DNA from: Polaromonas sp.
GTDB taxonomy: Bacteria; Pseudomonadota; Gammaproteobacteria; Burkholderiales; Burkholderiaceae_C
Length of the DNA stretch: 64,000 bases
Assembly (NCBI RefSeq): GCF_012927455.1
Contig: NZ_JABBPE010000002.1
Coordinates: 62,001-126,000, forward strand
Reading direction: 5' to 3'
This document shows positions 1-7,608 of this stretch, piece after piece. Both the position numbers and the translations under genes were made by a program. The notes beneath the pieces were generated by a model. The model searched no databases. It had not been told where the DNA came from and saw only the letters and a list, made by a program, of their open reading frames with translations. Every line of letters starts with the position of its first letter. Within the stretch, counting starts at the first letter, position 1.

Positions 1-1
1 G

Positions 2-94
2 GGCTGGAAAAGCATCACCAAGCGCAAAGACCCTTTGCCGGATGCCGATGAATGGAAAGACAAGGACGGCAAGCTGTCCGAGCTGGTGCGCTGA
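2..94 (+). CDS. fdxA: 7Fe ferredoxin FdxA, C-terminal end only (partial)
   Basis: Only the last 30 codons lie in the window; the 5' part is off the left edge. The reading frame starting at base 2 gives a tail with the pattern [18 protein letters not shown] and ends in TGA at 92-94. That pattern (Trp, Ile-Thr, then PLPDAD and a charged end) is typical of the C-terminus of bacterial FdxA-type [3Fe-4S][4Fe-4S] ferredoxins, which carry electrons in the cytoplasm. The cluster-binding cysteines are outside the window and cannot be checked. The next gene is a ferredoxin-NADP reductase in the same direction, which fits an electron-transfer pair. Confidence 0.7.
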   Translation, partial: GWKSITKRKDPLPDADEWKDKDGKLSELVR

Positions 95-164
95 AAACTC
101 CCACACCGCCGGGCCTGTCGTGCCCCCCACTATCCGTTTAAAAAAAGCAATGCCCAAGAAAAAC

Positions 165-1265
165 ATGGAACCTCAACTGAATCAAGAAGTCATCAATACC
201 GCTGCCGCGCACGATGGCCCCATCGAAACCGATGCCGTCATTGTGGGCGCCGGCCCTGTCGGTCTTTTTCAGGTGTTTGAGCTGGGTTTGCTCGAAATCA
301 AGGCCCATGTGATCGACTCGCTGGCCTATCCCGGCGGGCAGTGCATCGAGCTCTATCCCGATAAGCCGATTTATGACATTCCTGCGGTGCCGGTGTGTAC
401 CGGCAAGGAACTGACCGACAACCTACTTAAACAAATCGAGCCATTTGGCGCGACTTTTCACTTCGGTCAGGAAGTCAGCGTGGTTGACCAGCAGCAGGAC
501 GGCCGCTTTTTTGTGGAGACCTCCAAAGGCACACAGTTTCTGACCAAGACCATCTTCATTGCAGCCGGCGTCGGCGCTTTCCAGCCCAAGCTGCTGCGGG
601 TCGATGGCCTGGAGAAGTTTGACGACAGCCAGCTGTTTTACCGCGTCAGAAACCCGGCTGACTTTGCCGGCAAAAACCTGGTGATCGTCGGCGGCGGAGA
701 TTCCGCGCTGGACTGGGCCCTGAACTTTGTCAAGGACGGCCCGCACAAGGCTGAAAGCGTAATTTTGATTCACCGACGCGACGGCTTCAAGGCCGCGCCT
801 GCCAGCGTCGCCAAAATGAAAGAGCTGTGCGACGCCTTCGAGATGCAATTCATCGTCGGTCAGGTCACTGGCTACGATGAAAAGGACGGGCAGCTGACTG
901 CCGCCAAGGTGACGGGTGCCGATGGCATCACGCGCGTTGTGCCGCTGGACGTTTTGCTGGTGTTCTTCGGGCTGTCGCCCAAGCTCGGGCCGATTGCCCA
1001 CTGGGGCCTGGACATCGAGCGCAAGCAGCTCAAGGTGGACACCGAGAAGTTTTCCACCAATGTTCCGGGCATCTTCGCAGTAGGCGACATCAACATTTAC
1101 CCCGGTAAGAAGAAGCTGATTTTGAGCGGCTTTCATGAATGTGCACTGGCCGCTTTTGGCGCTGCGCCGCTGATCTTCCCGGACAAGAAGATCCATCTGC
1201 AATACACCACGACCAGCCCCAAACTGCACAAGGTGCTGGGTGTTGAGTCTCCGGTGTTCGACTGA
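165..1265 (+). CDS. Ferredoxin-NADP+ reductase, thioredoxin-reductase-like type
   Basis: This flavoprotein of about 366 aa probably passes electrons between NADPH and ferredoxin in the cytoplasm. An FAD-binding Rossmann motif GAGPVG lies near residues 28-33 and an NADPH-binding motif GGGDSALDW near 175. The stretches [19 protein letters not shown] and the FAD-contacting AVGDIN near the C-terminus are characteristic. It lacks the CxxC of true thioredoxin reductases, as expected for this subfamily. An in-frame ATG at 150 is an equally possible start; neither has a strong ribosome binding site. The coding frame stays open further upstream, but that region overlaps the end of fdxA and is poorly protein-like. 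The adjacent ferredoxin gene supports the assignment. A terminator follows. Confidence 0.92.
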   Translation: MEPQLNQEVINTAAAHDGPIETDAVIVGAGPVGLFQVFELGLLEIKAHVIDSLAYPGGQCIELYPDKPIYDIPAVPVCTGKELTDNLLKQIEPFGATFHFGQEVSVVDQQQDGRFFVETSKGTQFLTKTIFIAAGVGAFQPKLLRVDGLEKFDDSQLFYRVRNPADFAGKNLVIVGGGDSALDWALNFVKDGPHKAESVILIHRRDGFKAAPASVAKMKELCDAFEMQFIVGQVTGYDEKDGQLTAAKVTGADGITRVVPLDVLLVFFGLSPKLGPIAHWGLDIERKQLKVDTEKFSTNVPGIFAVGDINIYPGKKKLILSGFHECALAAFGAAPLIFPDKKIHLQYTTTSPKLHKVLGVESPVFD

Positions 1266-1291
1266 CGCGCGGCGTCAAGGTCTGTGCCGGC

Positions 1292-1317
1292 AAGCCCGCT
1301 TCCATGCGGGCTTTTTT
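1292..1317 (+). terminator. Rho-independent terminator after the ferredoxin reductase gene
   Basis: AAGCCCGC and GCGGGCTT form a perfect 8-bp stem around a 6-base loop, followed by a T run. It lies 26 bases past the stop codon. Confidence 0.9.
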
Positions 1318-1400
1318 ACGCGCTTTTTTTAGTCGGGGTCAAAGCAGCGCCACAACCAGCGCTTCATTGATCGGCTCTACAATTTGCACTGTGTTCGTTA

Positions 1401-1507
1401 GAACACTTTCGCTGGGGGTGTTGCTGCATTTCATTTTTTGATGGGCAGTGACTGAGAAAGTCCCTTTGAACCTGACTGAGGTAATCCTCGCGCAGGGAAG
1501 CATGTTC
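1401..1507 (+). promoter_or_regulatory. TPP (THI-box) riboswitch upstream of cytX
   Basis: The conserved TPP-aptamer blocks appear in order: GGGGGTG (1414-1420), CTGAGA (1452-1457), CCCTTTGAACCTGA (1462-1475), then GGTAAT and CGCAGGGAAG (1491-1500). The P1 helix can be closed by GAACA (1401-1405) pairing with TGTTC (1503-1507). Thiamine pyrophosphate binding should lower expression of the downstream transporter. The riboswitch rules out any start codon inside it and places the cytX start downstream. Confidence 0.96.
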
Positions 1508-1573
1508 CAGACGCTCCCGAATAATTTCGGAGCTTCAGGCAAGCCGACCTGCCATGAACGAATGGAACGGGCC

Positions 1574-2884
1574 ATGGCTACCACTTCACACTCCACCGGG
1601 GGCGGCAACACCGCGCTGACACCGCTGCCGCAAGGCGAGCGCCTGTTCGGCTGGCGCGACCATGCGGCGCTCTGGCTCAGCCTGGGCGTAGGCCTGCTGG
1701 TCATGCAGATAGGCGCTTACCTGGTGCCCGCGCTGGGCGCTCAGGCGGCCTTGACAGTGATCGTCTGCGGCTCGGTACTGGGCGCAGGCCTGCTGGCCTG
1801 GACCGCCAAGATTGGCTGCGACAGCGGTTTGTCGAGTGCCGGCCTGATGCACGCCACTTACGGCAGCAGCTTCGCGCGGCTGCCGGTGCTGCTCAACATC
1901 GTGCAGCTGATTGGCTGGACCACCTTTGAGCTGGTCGTCATGCGCGACGGCACAGTGGCCATCGCACGTCAGTCCGGCAGTTTCAGCGCGGCCTGGTGGC
2001 CGCTGCTGGCCACGTTGCTATGGGGCGCCGTGCTGCTGGCCTTGCTGTCAGGCTCCATGGTGAAACTGGTACGCAAATTCATTGGCCGCTACGGCCTGCC
2101 GCTGGTGATGGCCTCGCTGCTGTGGCTGAGCTGGCAGTTTCTGACCAAAGCCGGCGCCCAGGGCTTCGCCGCCTTGTGGAATCGCCCCGGTGAAGGCGGC
2201 ATGAGTACCTTGTCGGCGCTTGATCTGGTCATCGCCATGCCGGTATCGTGGTTGCCGCTGGTCGCCGACTTTGCGCGCCATGGCCGTGACGGCAACAGCG
2301 CACTGCGCGGCACCTGGCTGGGCTACGCCGTTGCCAACATCTGGTGCTACGCGCTGGGTGTGCTGGTGGCCCTGACAACGCCGAGCACCGATCTGGTGGC
2401 CGCGCTGCTGCTGGCGCAAGGCGGTCTGCTGGCGCTCGGCCTGATCTTGATCGACGAAGTCGACAACGCCTATGGCGACCTCTATTCGGGCTCGGTCGCC
2501 GGCCACAGCCTGAAGCCCGGCTGGAGCGTGCGGCGCTGGGGCATGGCGCTGGCCGTGCTGTGCATCGCTCTGGCGCTGGTGCTGCCGATGCACAGCCTGG
2601 AGCCGTTTTTGCTGATGCTCAGCTCGGTGTTCGTGCCACTTTACGGCGTCATCTTGGCGCGCCTGGCCGGGCACCGCAACGTCGTGGCGCTGGTGACAGA
2701 GCGCAAGTTCAACACCAGCGCGGTGCTGATCTGGCTGCTGGGCGTGGCCTGTTACCACCTGTGCGCACAATTGGCGCCCAGCTGGGGGGCCGCCTTGCCC
2801 ACGCTGGCACTGACGTTTGTGCTGGCGCGTTTTAGCCGAGCGTCGCCGGGAAATTCACCCGTCAGCGCGGCGGCAGCGCGCTAG
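1574..2884 (+). CDS. cytX: Putative hydroxymethylpyrimidine transporter CytX (NCS1 family)
   Basis: The product is a polytopic membrane protein of about 436 aa, with about a dozen hydrophobic segments and a conserved N-terminal region (RLFGWRDHAALWLSLGVGLL) typical of NCS1 cytosine/purine-type permeases. The TPP riboswitch directly upstream makes uptake of the thiamine precursor HMP the most likely role, because CytX is the NCS1 branch found under THI-box control. I placed the start at ATG 1574, behind a GGAACGGG stretch; ATG 1562 is possible. The convergent thiD, thiE and thiM genes would use the imported pyrimidine. The substrate is inferred from context, not read from the protein. Confidence 0.85.
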   Translation: MATTSHSTGGGNTALTPLPQGERLFGWRDHAALWLSLGVGLLVMQIGAYLVPALGAQAALTVIVCGSVLGAGLLAWTAKIGCDSGLSSAGLMHATYGSSFARLPVLLNIVQLIGWTTFELVVMRDGTVAIARQSGSFSAAWWPLLATLLWGAVLLALLSGSMVKLVRKFIGRYGLPLVMASLLWLSWQFLTKAGAQGFAALWNRPGEGGMSTLSALDLVIAMPVSWLPLVADFARHGRDGNSALRGTWLGYAVANIWCYALGVLVALTTPSTDLVAALLLAQGGLLALGLILIDEVDNAYGDLYSGSVAGHSLKPGWSVRRWGMALAVLCIALALVLPMHSLEPFLLMLSSVFVPLYGVILARLAGHRNVVALVTERKFNTSAVLIWLLGVACYHLCAQLAPSWGAALPTLALTFVLARFSRASPGNSPVSAAAAR

Positions 2885-2886
2885 AT

Positions 2887-2945
2887 TGCTATCTTATTAG
2901 TAGCTGCTTGCGCCCGCATTGATTGGGCTACAGCCGTATTTACCT
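2887..2945 (+). repeat. Dispersed TAGCTGCTTGCGCCCG repeat, copy A
   Basis: The core TAGCTGCTTGCGCCCG is at 2901-2916 and ATTGGGCTACAG at 2922-2933, flanked by T/A-rich ends. It lies between the convergent ends of cytX and thiD. It is one of about twelve clear copies in this window. Confidence 0.85.
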
Positions 2946-3000
2946 CGTAGGCCAGGTTAACAAAGCGTAATCCGAAAAGCTTGCCAGGCCTTGCCAAGCG

Positions 3001-3843
3001 CTACAGCGTTTTAAGCCGCATGGCTTCGGGCGCCTGACTGTGGTTCAGCGGTCCGCTGCCGGCTCCGGTGCGCACCTTGGCGCCGGCTTGCAGCGCTGCG
3101 CGCACATAGGCGCGCGCTGCATGCACCGCCTGCAACAGCGATGCACCTAGCGCCAGCTGCGCGGCAATGGCCGACGACAACGTGCAGCCGGTGCCATGGG
3201 TGTTGGCCGTGTGAATGCGCGGCGCGCGCATCCAGTGCACTTCGCCACTTTTTGTTAGCAACAAATCGCTCACCACATCGCCCGCCAGATGCCCGCCTTT
3301 GAGCAATACCGCAGTCGCGCCCATGGCCAGCAACTCGCGCGCAGCCGCCTCCATCGCCGCTTCGTTGTCCAGGGTTCGCCCGACCAGCAAGGCGGCCTCG
3401 TCCAAATTCGGCGTGACCACGCTGGCGCGCCCAAACAACTCGCGCACCAGCATGGCAATGGCCGGGTGGTCTATCAGCACGGCGCCGCTGGTGGCCACCA
3501 TCACCGGGTCGAGCACGACCTTTTCAAGCGCATGGCGATCAATTGCTTCGGCCACCGTCAACACAATATCGGGCGAATGCAGCATGCCTATCTTCACGGC
3601 ATGCGCACCGATGTCTTCGAGCACCGCGTCAATCTGCGCGCGCAGCATGGCGGGCGGAACGCCGTGAATGGCGCGCACGCCCAACGTGTTTTGCGCTGTC
3701 AGGGCGGTGATAGCCGTCATGCCATAGCAGCCTAGCGCCGCGAAGGTTTTAAGGTCCGCCTGAATGCCAGCGCCGCCGCCGCTGTCGGAGCCTGCAATGG
3801 ACAGCACGCGCGGGTACTCGAATTCAAAAGCTTGCTCAGTCAT
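3001..3843 (-). CDS. thiD: Hydroxymethylpyrimidine/phosphomethylpyrimidine kinase ThiD
   Basis: This cytoplasmic kinase of 280 aa phosphorylates HMP and then HMP-phosphate to supply the pyrimidine half of thiamine. Seen: the ribokinase-fold N-terminus SIAGSDSGGGAGIQADLK, the block CYGMTAITALTAQNT, and the C-terminal NTHGTGCTLSSAIAA containing the anion hole and catalytic region. The length matches the family. It is the last gene of a thiM-thiE-thiD operon, and its ATG lies 8 bp inside the 3' end of thiE, so translation is probably coupled. I see no THI-box before this operon, unlike the convergent cytX gene. Confidence 0.96.
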   Translation of the reverse strand: MTEQAFEFEYPRVLSIAGSDSGGGAGIQADLKTFAALGCYGMTAITALTAQNTLGVRAIHGVPPAMLRAQIDAVLEDIGAHAVKIGMLHSPDIVLTVAEAIDRHALEKVVLDPVMVATSGAVLIDHPAIAMLVRELFGRASVVTPNLDEAALLVGRTLDNEAAMEAAARELLAMGATAVLLKGGHLAGDVVSDLLLTKSGEVHWMRAPRIHTANTHGTGCTLSSAIAAQLALGASLLQAVHAARAYVRAALQAGAKVRTGAGSGPLNHSQAPEAMRLKTL

Positions 3844-4510
3844 TTGCTGTTCTCCGTGCCGTCAACTCTTGATCACACATCGCTCTGATGCCGGCGGCGG
3901 CGGCCTGCGGATCGTCCGCCGCGCACAGCGCACTTACTACAGCCAGGCCGTCGGCCCCGGCTTGCAGCACCTGGCGCGCATTGCCCGCATGAATGCCGCC
4001 TATCGCGACCAGTGGCAAGCGGGTGGCGGCGCGCACCCGGGCCAGCCCGCCCAGGCCCCAGGCGTTCCCGATATCGGTCTTGGTCGGCGTGGCAAAGATC
4101 GGGCTCACGCCCAAATAATCCAGCGAATCCAACGGCAAAGCAACGCTCTGCAGTACCTCGTCCATGGACTCCACCGACCAGCCGATAAACACCTCGGGCG
4201 GCAACAGCCTGCGGGCCTCAGTCACCGGCAGGTCGCTCTGGCCCAAATGCACGCCTTCGGCGCCGCAAGCCAGCGCAATGTCGATACGGTCGTTGATTAC
4301 CAGCGGCACGCGGTGCGGCGCCAGTAATTTTTTCAGCATTAGCGCCTGCGCCAGAAAATCACGGGTCCCCAGGTTTTTTTCGCGCAGCTGCACGCAGCTG
4401 ACGCCGCCCTGCACGGCCGCAGCAACGACATCGGCCAGCGGCCGGCCTCGCACCAGCGACTGGTCCGTCACCAGGTAAAGGCGCAGGGCGTCGGGGTTCA
4501 GCCTGGTCAT
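3836..4510 (-). CDS. thiE: Thiamine phosphate synthase ThiE
   Basis: This 224-aa enzyme joins HMP-pyrophosphate with hydroxyethylthiazole phosphate to make thiamine monophosphate. Seen: the N-terminal YLVTDQSL, the phosphate/Mg-binding region VQLREKNLGTRDFLAQA, VINDRIDIALACGAEGVHLGQ, and the C-terminal GGIHAGNARQVLQAGADGLAVVSAL. The protein is a TIM barrel of ordinary family length. It lies 24 bp downstream of thiM and overlaps thiD by 8 bp, making a compact salvage operon that joins the products of its two neighbours. Confidence 0.96.
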   Translation of the reverse strand: MTRLNPDALRLYLVTDQSLVRGRPLADVVAAAVQGGVSCVQLREKNLGTRDFLAQALMLKKLLAPHRVPLVINDRIDIALACGAEGVHLGQSDLPVTEARRLLPPEVFIGWSVESMDEVLQSVALPLDSLDYLGVSPIFATPTKTDIGNAWGLGGLARVRAATRLPLVAIGGIHAGNARQVLQAGADGLAVVSALCAADDPQAAAAGIRAMCDQELTARRTAND

Positions 4511-4534
4511 GTGGTCACGCGCCGCTCGCCAGTG

Positions 4535-5368
4535 TCACCAAGTCGCCGTTTCCAGCTTGAGCCGCTGCTCAAACGTGGCGTGATCGAGCAATTGCAATTC
4601 GTCGAGCAGGCTGACCGCCATGCTGCCCACGCCCAAGCCGCGCGCCTGCGTCTTTTCAGCTGCGACTTCACCGACCACACCCAGCAAAGCCATGGCGGCC
4701 GTGGTGGCACGCCAGGCATCGGGCTGCACCGCGCAAAATGCGCCCACCAGCGCGCTGGCCGAGCAGCCGACCCCGGTGATGCGTGTCATCCAGGCATGGC
4801 CGTTGGACAGGCGCGCCCAGCGCTTGCTGGCGTCAAGAATGTGGTCGACCGCACCGCTGACACAGACCGTGCCGCCGGTGCGCGCCAGCAGCGCCTGCGC
4901 AGCGCCCAGCGCATCGCCGGCTGCCGCACTGCTGTCAACACCGCGCGTTTGAACGGCTGCGCCCGCCATGCTCATGATCTCGGACGCATTGCCGCGAATC
5001 ACCGTGGGCGGGGCGATGGCCAGCAGGTCTTCCAGCGTCTGATTGCGGTAAGGCGTGGCGCCAGCACCCACCGGGTCCAGCACCGAGGGAATGCCGCGCT
5101 GCGCGGCCGCCGCCAGCGCCAGCTTCATGCTGCCAATCCAGTAAGGATCGAGCGTGCCAATGTTAAGCACCAGCGCTTGGGCGATAGCCACCATGTCGCG
5201 CACTTCCTCATGTGCATGGGCCATCACAGGCGAGGCGCCAGCGGCCAGCAGCACGTTGGCATTGAAGTTGATGACGACCAGGTTGGTGATGCTGTGCACC
5301 AACGGCGAACGCTGACGCACGGCCAGCACATCAGACCAGAGGTCTGCGGCAGAAAGAGTGGGAACCAT
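4535..5368 (-). CDS. thiM: Hydroxyethylthiazole kinase ThiM
   Basis: The 277-aa enzyme phosphorylates hydroxyethylthiazole, the salvaged thiazole half of thiamine. Motifs seen: [19 protein letters not shown] near the N-terminus, [13 protein letters not shown] in the middle and [15 protein letters not shown], whose Cys lies in the family's active-site loop. Start ATG 5368 has AAGGA six bases upstream. It is the first gene of the thiM-thiE-thiD operon. The 190-bp region before it contains a short perfect hairpin but no CTGAGA or ACCTGA THI-box blocks on this strand. Confidence 0.95.
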   Translation of the reverse strand: MVPTLSAADLWSDVLAVRQRSPLVHSITNLVVINFNANVLLAAGASPVMAHAHEEVRDMVAIAQALVLNIGTLDPYWIGSMKLALAAAAQRGIPSVLDPVGAGATPYRNQTLEDLLAIAPPTVIRGNASEIMSMAGAAVQTRGVDSSAAAGDALGAAQALLARTGGTVCVSGAVDHILDASKRWARLSNGHAWMTRITGVGCSASALVGAFCAVQPDAWRATTAAMALLGVVGEVAAEKTQARGLGVGSMAVSLLDELQLLDHATFEQRLKLETATW

Positions 5369-5433
5369 TTTTTCCTTGGGGCGGGAGGATTAGTCCGCGG
5401 ACGTGTGTCGCGGGAAGCTATGGGGAGATGTTG

Positions 5434-5451
5434 CTGAAGTCGCCTTCAGCG
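5434..5451 (-). terminator. Short perfect hairpin between the patatin-like gene and thiM
   Basis: GCTGAAG and CTTCAGC form a perfect 7-bp stem around a 4-base loop, about 110 bp past the stop of the patatin-like gene. There is no clear U run on the minus strand, so it may be a weak terminator or only a processing site. Confidence 0.35.
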
Positions 5452-5560
5452 TGATTTTATCGGTGCCTTCGAAAGTGCCCGGGCAAGCTCGGTTGAGAGT
5501 GCGCTTGAGGAAGCGACCTGTAGCCGGAAACTGCACATCCCGACTTGCAATGCAGTGGTT

Positions 5561-6727
5561 TCAAAGACTGCCCAAACTGCCCAACTCCGGCCGCGCCAGC
5601 CACGCCCGCCACTCCTCGGCCAACTGCTCACCGGCTGACGCAGCCGCGCGCCAGGCTTTCGCCCGGCCCTGCAAATCCGTTCCATAGCGCGGAAAGTCGC
5701 TGCGGTCGGGCAGCTTGCCGTTGGGCAGGGTCTTGACCCATTGCGGGTCGGGCGCCAGCAACACCATGCGGTCGAGGAAATGCGTCGCGCCGTGGCGCCA
5801 CTTGAGGCCTTTGTCCAGCCAGCCGGGCACCACGGCCTTCTGGAAATGGGGGTACAGCACCAGTCCCGCCCTGCCCGATTTGTCCGCTTTACCCGCCTTT
5901 TCGGTATCAAATGTGCCTGTAGACCCCGCCACACCTGCGCAAGCAGCTATCAAATCAGGAGCATAGTTGAGGTGCAGGTGGTAGTCGGTGATGCCGCCGT
6001 CCCAGTAAGCGCCGGGCGGTGCGCCGGGGATGTTGTGCACGGCCTTCAGCGCAAAGGGAATCGAGCAGCTGGCCTGCAGTGCGGGCTGAAAATTGGCGTC
6101 GGTCAACGTGACCTGGCGCGTGCGGTAGTCGCTGGTAGCAAATGGCAGTGGCGCCCCCTGGCTGGAGAACACCACGCGCTCCAGCCATGCGCCCATGGCT
6201 TTGCGGTGCACGCTGTTGGTCAAAAAAGCGCCCAGGTAACCCAGCGGCGTGCGCAATTTGTGTTCGCGCCCCAGCAGGTGGCGCCCGCGTGAGGTGATTA
6301 TGTGCAGCCGGTAGCGCGGGTGCTGCAGCACCTCCTGCACCCGTCCGCCGTAAAAGCTTTTCAGGCTTTCGCCAAACTGCTCGCTCACCAGCTGCGCGCT
6401 CGGCCGCTTCTGGCCCGGTACCACTTCGAAATGCTGGTGGATGTAGTCGCTTTCCAGGCGCTGAAAAGCCGCCACCGGGTCCGTCAGGCAGGCGGTCGCC
6501 ATGCGCCAGGCGCCAATCGAGGCCCCCACCAAGTGCACGGTGTGTGTGCTTTGAGCCAGCCAGTCGCCAAAAATAAAGCGGTCGAGCGGGCCCAGAATCA
6601 GCCCCTTGGGTCCGCCCGCTGCGCCGGGCACCACGGCGATGTCTTGAGGCTGCAAGCCGTTTTGCGCGATGTGCTGGCGCGCTTGCGGGCCGGCGTAAAT
6701 GCGAAGCGCTTTCAAGCCAAATCCCAC
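5561..6727 (-). CDS. Patatin-like phospholipase carrying an in-frame repeat insertion
   Basis: This predicted acyl hydrolase has 388 aa. Seen: the oxyanion-hole Gly-rich block GAAGGPKGL near residues 35-43, the nucleophile elbow GASIGAW (G-x-S-x-G) near 68-74, and the DGG dyad motif in WDGGITDYHLHLNY near 242-256. Together these form the Ser-Asp dyad of the patatin fold. The start is a GTG that overlaps the 3' end of the PIN-domain gene by 16 bp. Just after the DGG block, about 25-30 residues (LIAACAGVAGSTG and following) are encoded by a copy of the dispersed repeat and do not look like family sequence. The substrate is unknown. Confidence 0.85.
   Translation of the reverse strand: MGFGLKALRIYAGPQARQHIAQNGLQPQDIAVVPGAAGGPKGLILGPLDRFIFGDWLAQSTHTVHLVGASIGAWRMATACLTDPVAAFQRLESDYIHQHFEVVPGQKRPSAQLVSEQFGESLKSFYGGRVQEVLQHPRYRLHIITSRGRHLLGREHKLRTPLGYLGAFLTNSVHRKAMGAWLERVVFSSQGAPLPFATSDYRTRQVTLTDANFQPALQASCSIPFALKAVHNIPGAPPGAYWDGGITDYHLHLNYAPDLIAACAGVAGSTGTFDTEKAGKADKSGRAGLVLYPHFQKAVVPGWLDKGLKWRHGATHFLDRMVLLAPDPQWVKTLPNGKLPDRSDFPRYGTDLQGRAKAWRAAASAGEQLAEEWRAWLARPELGSLGSL
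5903..5955 (-). repeat. Dispersed repeat, copy B, inside the patatin-like gene
   Basis: On the minus strand, TTGATAGCTGCTTGCGC is followed by a diverged middle and then TCTACAGGCACATTT. The gene's reading frame passes through it without a stop. It has the same orientation as the gene. Confidence 0.75.
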
Positions 6728-7137
6728 GGGTTAAATAGCTGCGGGTACGGGGCGAAATCCGCTACATCGCGCGTCACCAGCGTCAGGCTGTAGCATTGCG
6801 CCGTGGCCAACAGCAAGCCCTGCAGTGGGGCGATGCTGTGCCCCAGCCGTCCGGCCTGCGCGGCTTGCTGCGCCCAGACACGCCAGACCGCCGCATCGAC
6901 CGGCAAGGTGCGGTCGGCAAAACGCTGCGCCAGTTTGGCCAGCCACAGGGTCAGTCGCTCGGCACGCACCGGCTCAGCTGCGGCCATTTGCGCGATGCCC
7001 TTTTCAAGTTCCGCCAGACTTAGCGCGCTGATGAACAGGCAGGGCTCGGGCTGCGAATCGAGCCATTCGATAACGCCCAGATGGGGCGAGCGCTTGAGGT
7101 ATTCCGCCAGCACGCAGGTGTCAAGCAAGGCGTTCAT
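6712..7137 (-). CDS. PIN-domain (VapC-like) toxin, possibly lacking one catalytic acid
   Basis: This 141-aa PIN-domain protein would act as an endoribonuclease toxin. Seen: N-terminal MNALLDTCVLAEY with Asp6, the second acidic site in ALSLAELEKGI (Glu43), and a C-terminal LVTRDVADF. The third conserved acid, normally in a D-x-L-I-A-A-T-A block, is read here as Q-G-L-L-L-A-T-A, so it appears to be Gln. This raises the possibility of weak or lost nuclease activity. The ATG overlaps the antitoxin stop by 4 bp (ATGA), and the gene runs into the patatin-like GTG start. The pairing with a Phd-type antitoxin is standard. Confidence 0.85.
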   Translation of the reverse strand: MNALLDTCVLAEYLKRSPHLGVIEWLDSQPEPCLFISALSLAELEKGIAQMAAAEPVRAERLTLWLAKLAQRFADRTLPVDAAVWRVWAQQAAQAGRLGHSIAPLQGLLLATAQCYSLTLVTRDVADFAPYPQLFNPWDLA

Positions 7138-7460
7138 GGCGCGGGCTCCGGCGGCGCTTCAGAGGGTTCAGTGGCCCGGCTGCGTGCAAACAGCGCCTCG
7201 TCAGCCAGGTCAAGTTCGGGGCAGCTAAGCGCCTGAGACAGGCTTTGTTTCTTCACTGCGGATGCCGTAGCCGCCGCCAAAAGACGCTCATAAGCCTGCG
7301 CTGAAAGCACCACGGCTGCCGGCACGCCATGCACGGTCACCACCTGCGCAGTCCCGCCCGCCGCGGCCTTGACGAGCGCGCTGAAGCGGTTCTTGGCGTC
7401 CTGCAGTTGCCATCGGGGCAAGGCGGAATACTCCAGATTCAAAGTTGTCGATAAAGGCAT
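7134..7460 (-). CDS. Phd/YefM-family antitoxin
   Basis: The 108-aa product has the N-terminal DNA-binding region of Phd/YefM antitoxins: WQLQDAKNRFSALVKAA near residues 17-33, then VTVHGVPAAVVLSAQAYERLL. The acidic, proline-rich C-terminus (EPSEAPPEP) is the likely toxin-binding tail. It is co-translated with the PIN toxin through an ATGA overlap. A perfect 10-bp palindrome 20 bp upstream of the start is a good autoregulatory operator. Confidence 0.88.
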   Translation of the reverse strand: MPLSTTLNLEYSALPRWQLQDAKNRFSALVKAAAGGTAQVVTVHGVPAAVVLSAQAYERLLAAATASAVKKQSLSQALSCPELDLADEALFARSRATEPSEAPPEPAP

Positions 7461-7480
7461 AAAAAATCCTTTCTCGTATC

Positions 7481-7490
7481 CGTCTAGACG
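7481..7490 (-). promoter_or_regulatory. Candidate antitoxin operator (10-bp palindrome)
   Basis: CGTCTAGACG is a perfect palindrome 21-30 bp upstream of the antitoxin start, followed by a related half-site CGCTAGA at 7491-7497. Phd-type antitoxins repress their own promoter at such palindromes. The sequence is seen; the role is inferred. Confidence 0.5.
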
Positions 7491-7540
7491 CGCTAGATTT
7501 TAACAACGACCTGTATTCCGCGTCCACTCAAAACGATAAG

Positions 7541-7600
7541 CGCTATTTATTTGATAGCTGCTTGCGCTCATGGGTAATGGGCTACAGCCCTATTTTTACC
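7541..7600 (+). repeat. Dispersed repeat, copy C
   Basis: CGCTATTTATTTGATAGCTGCTTGCGC is followed by TAATGGGCTACAGCCC and a T-rich end. It lies between the end of tex and the toxin-antitoxin promoter and may serve as the 3' boundary of tex. Confidence 0.8.
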
Positions 7601-7608
7601 TGAAAGCG

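Noticed and set aside
5369..5560. Second TPP riboswitch before thiM
   Set aside because: The conserved CTGAGA and ACCTGA blocks are absent on the minus strand.
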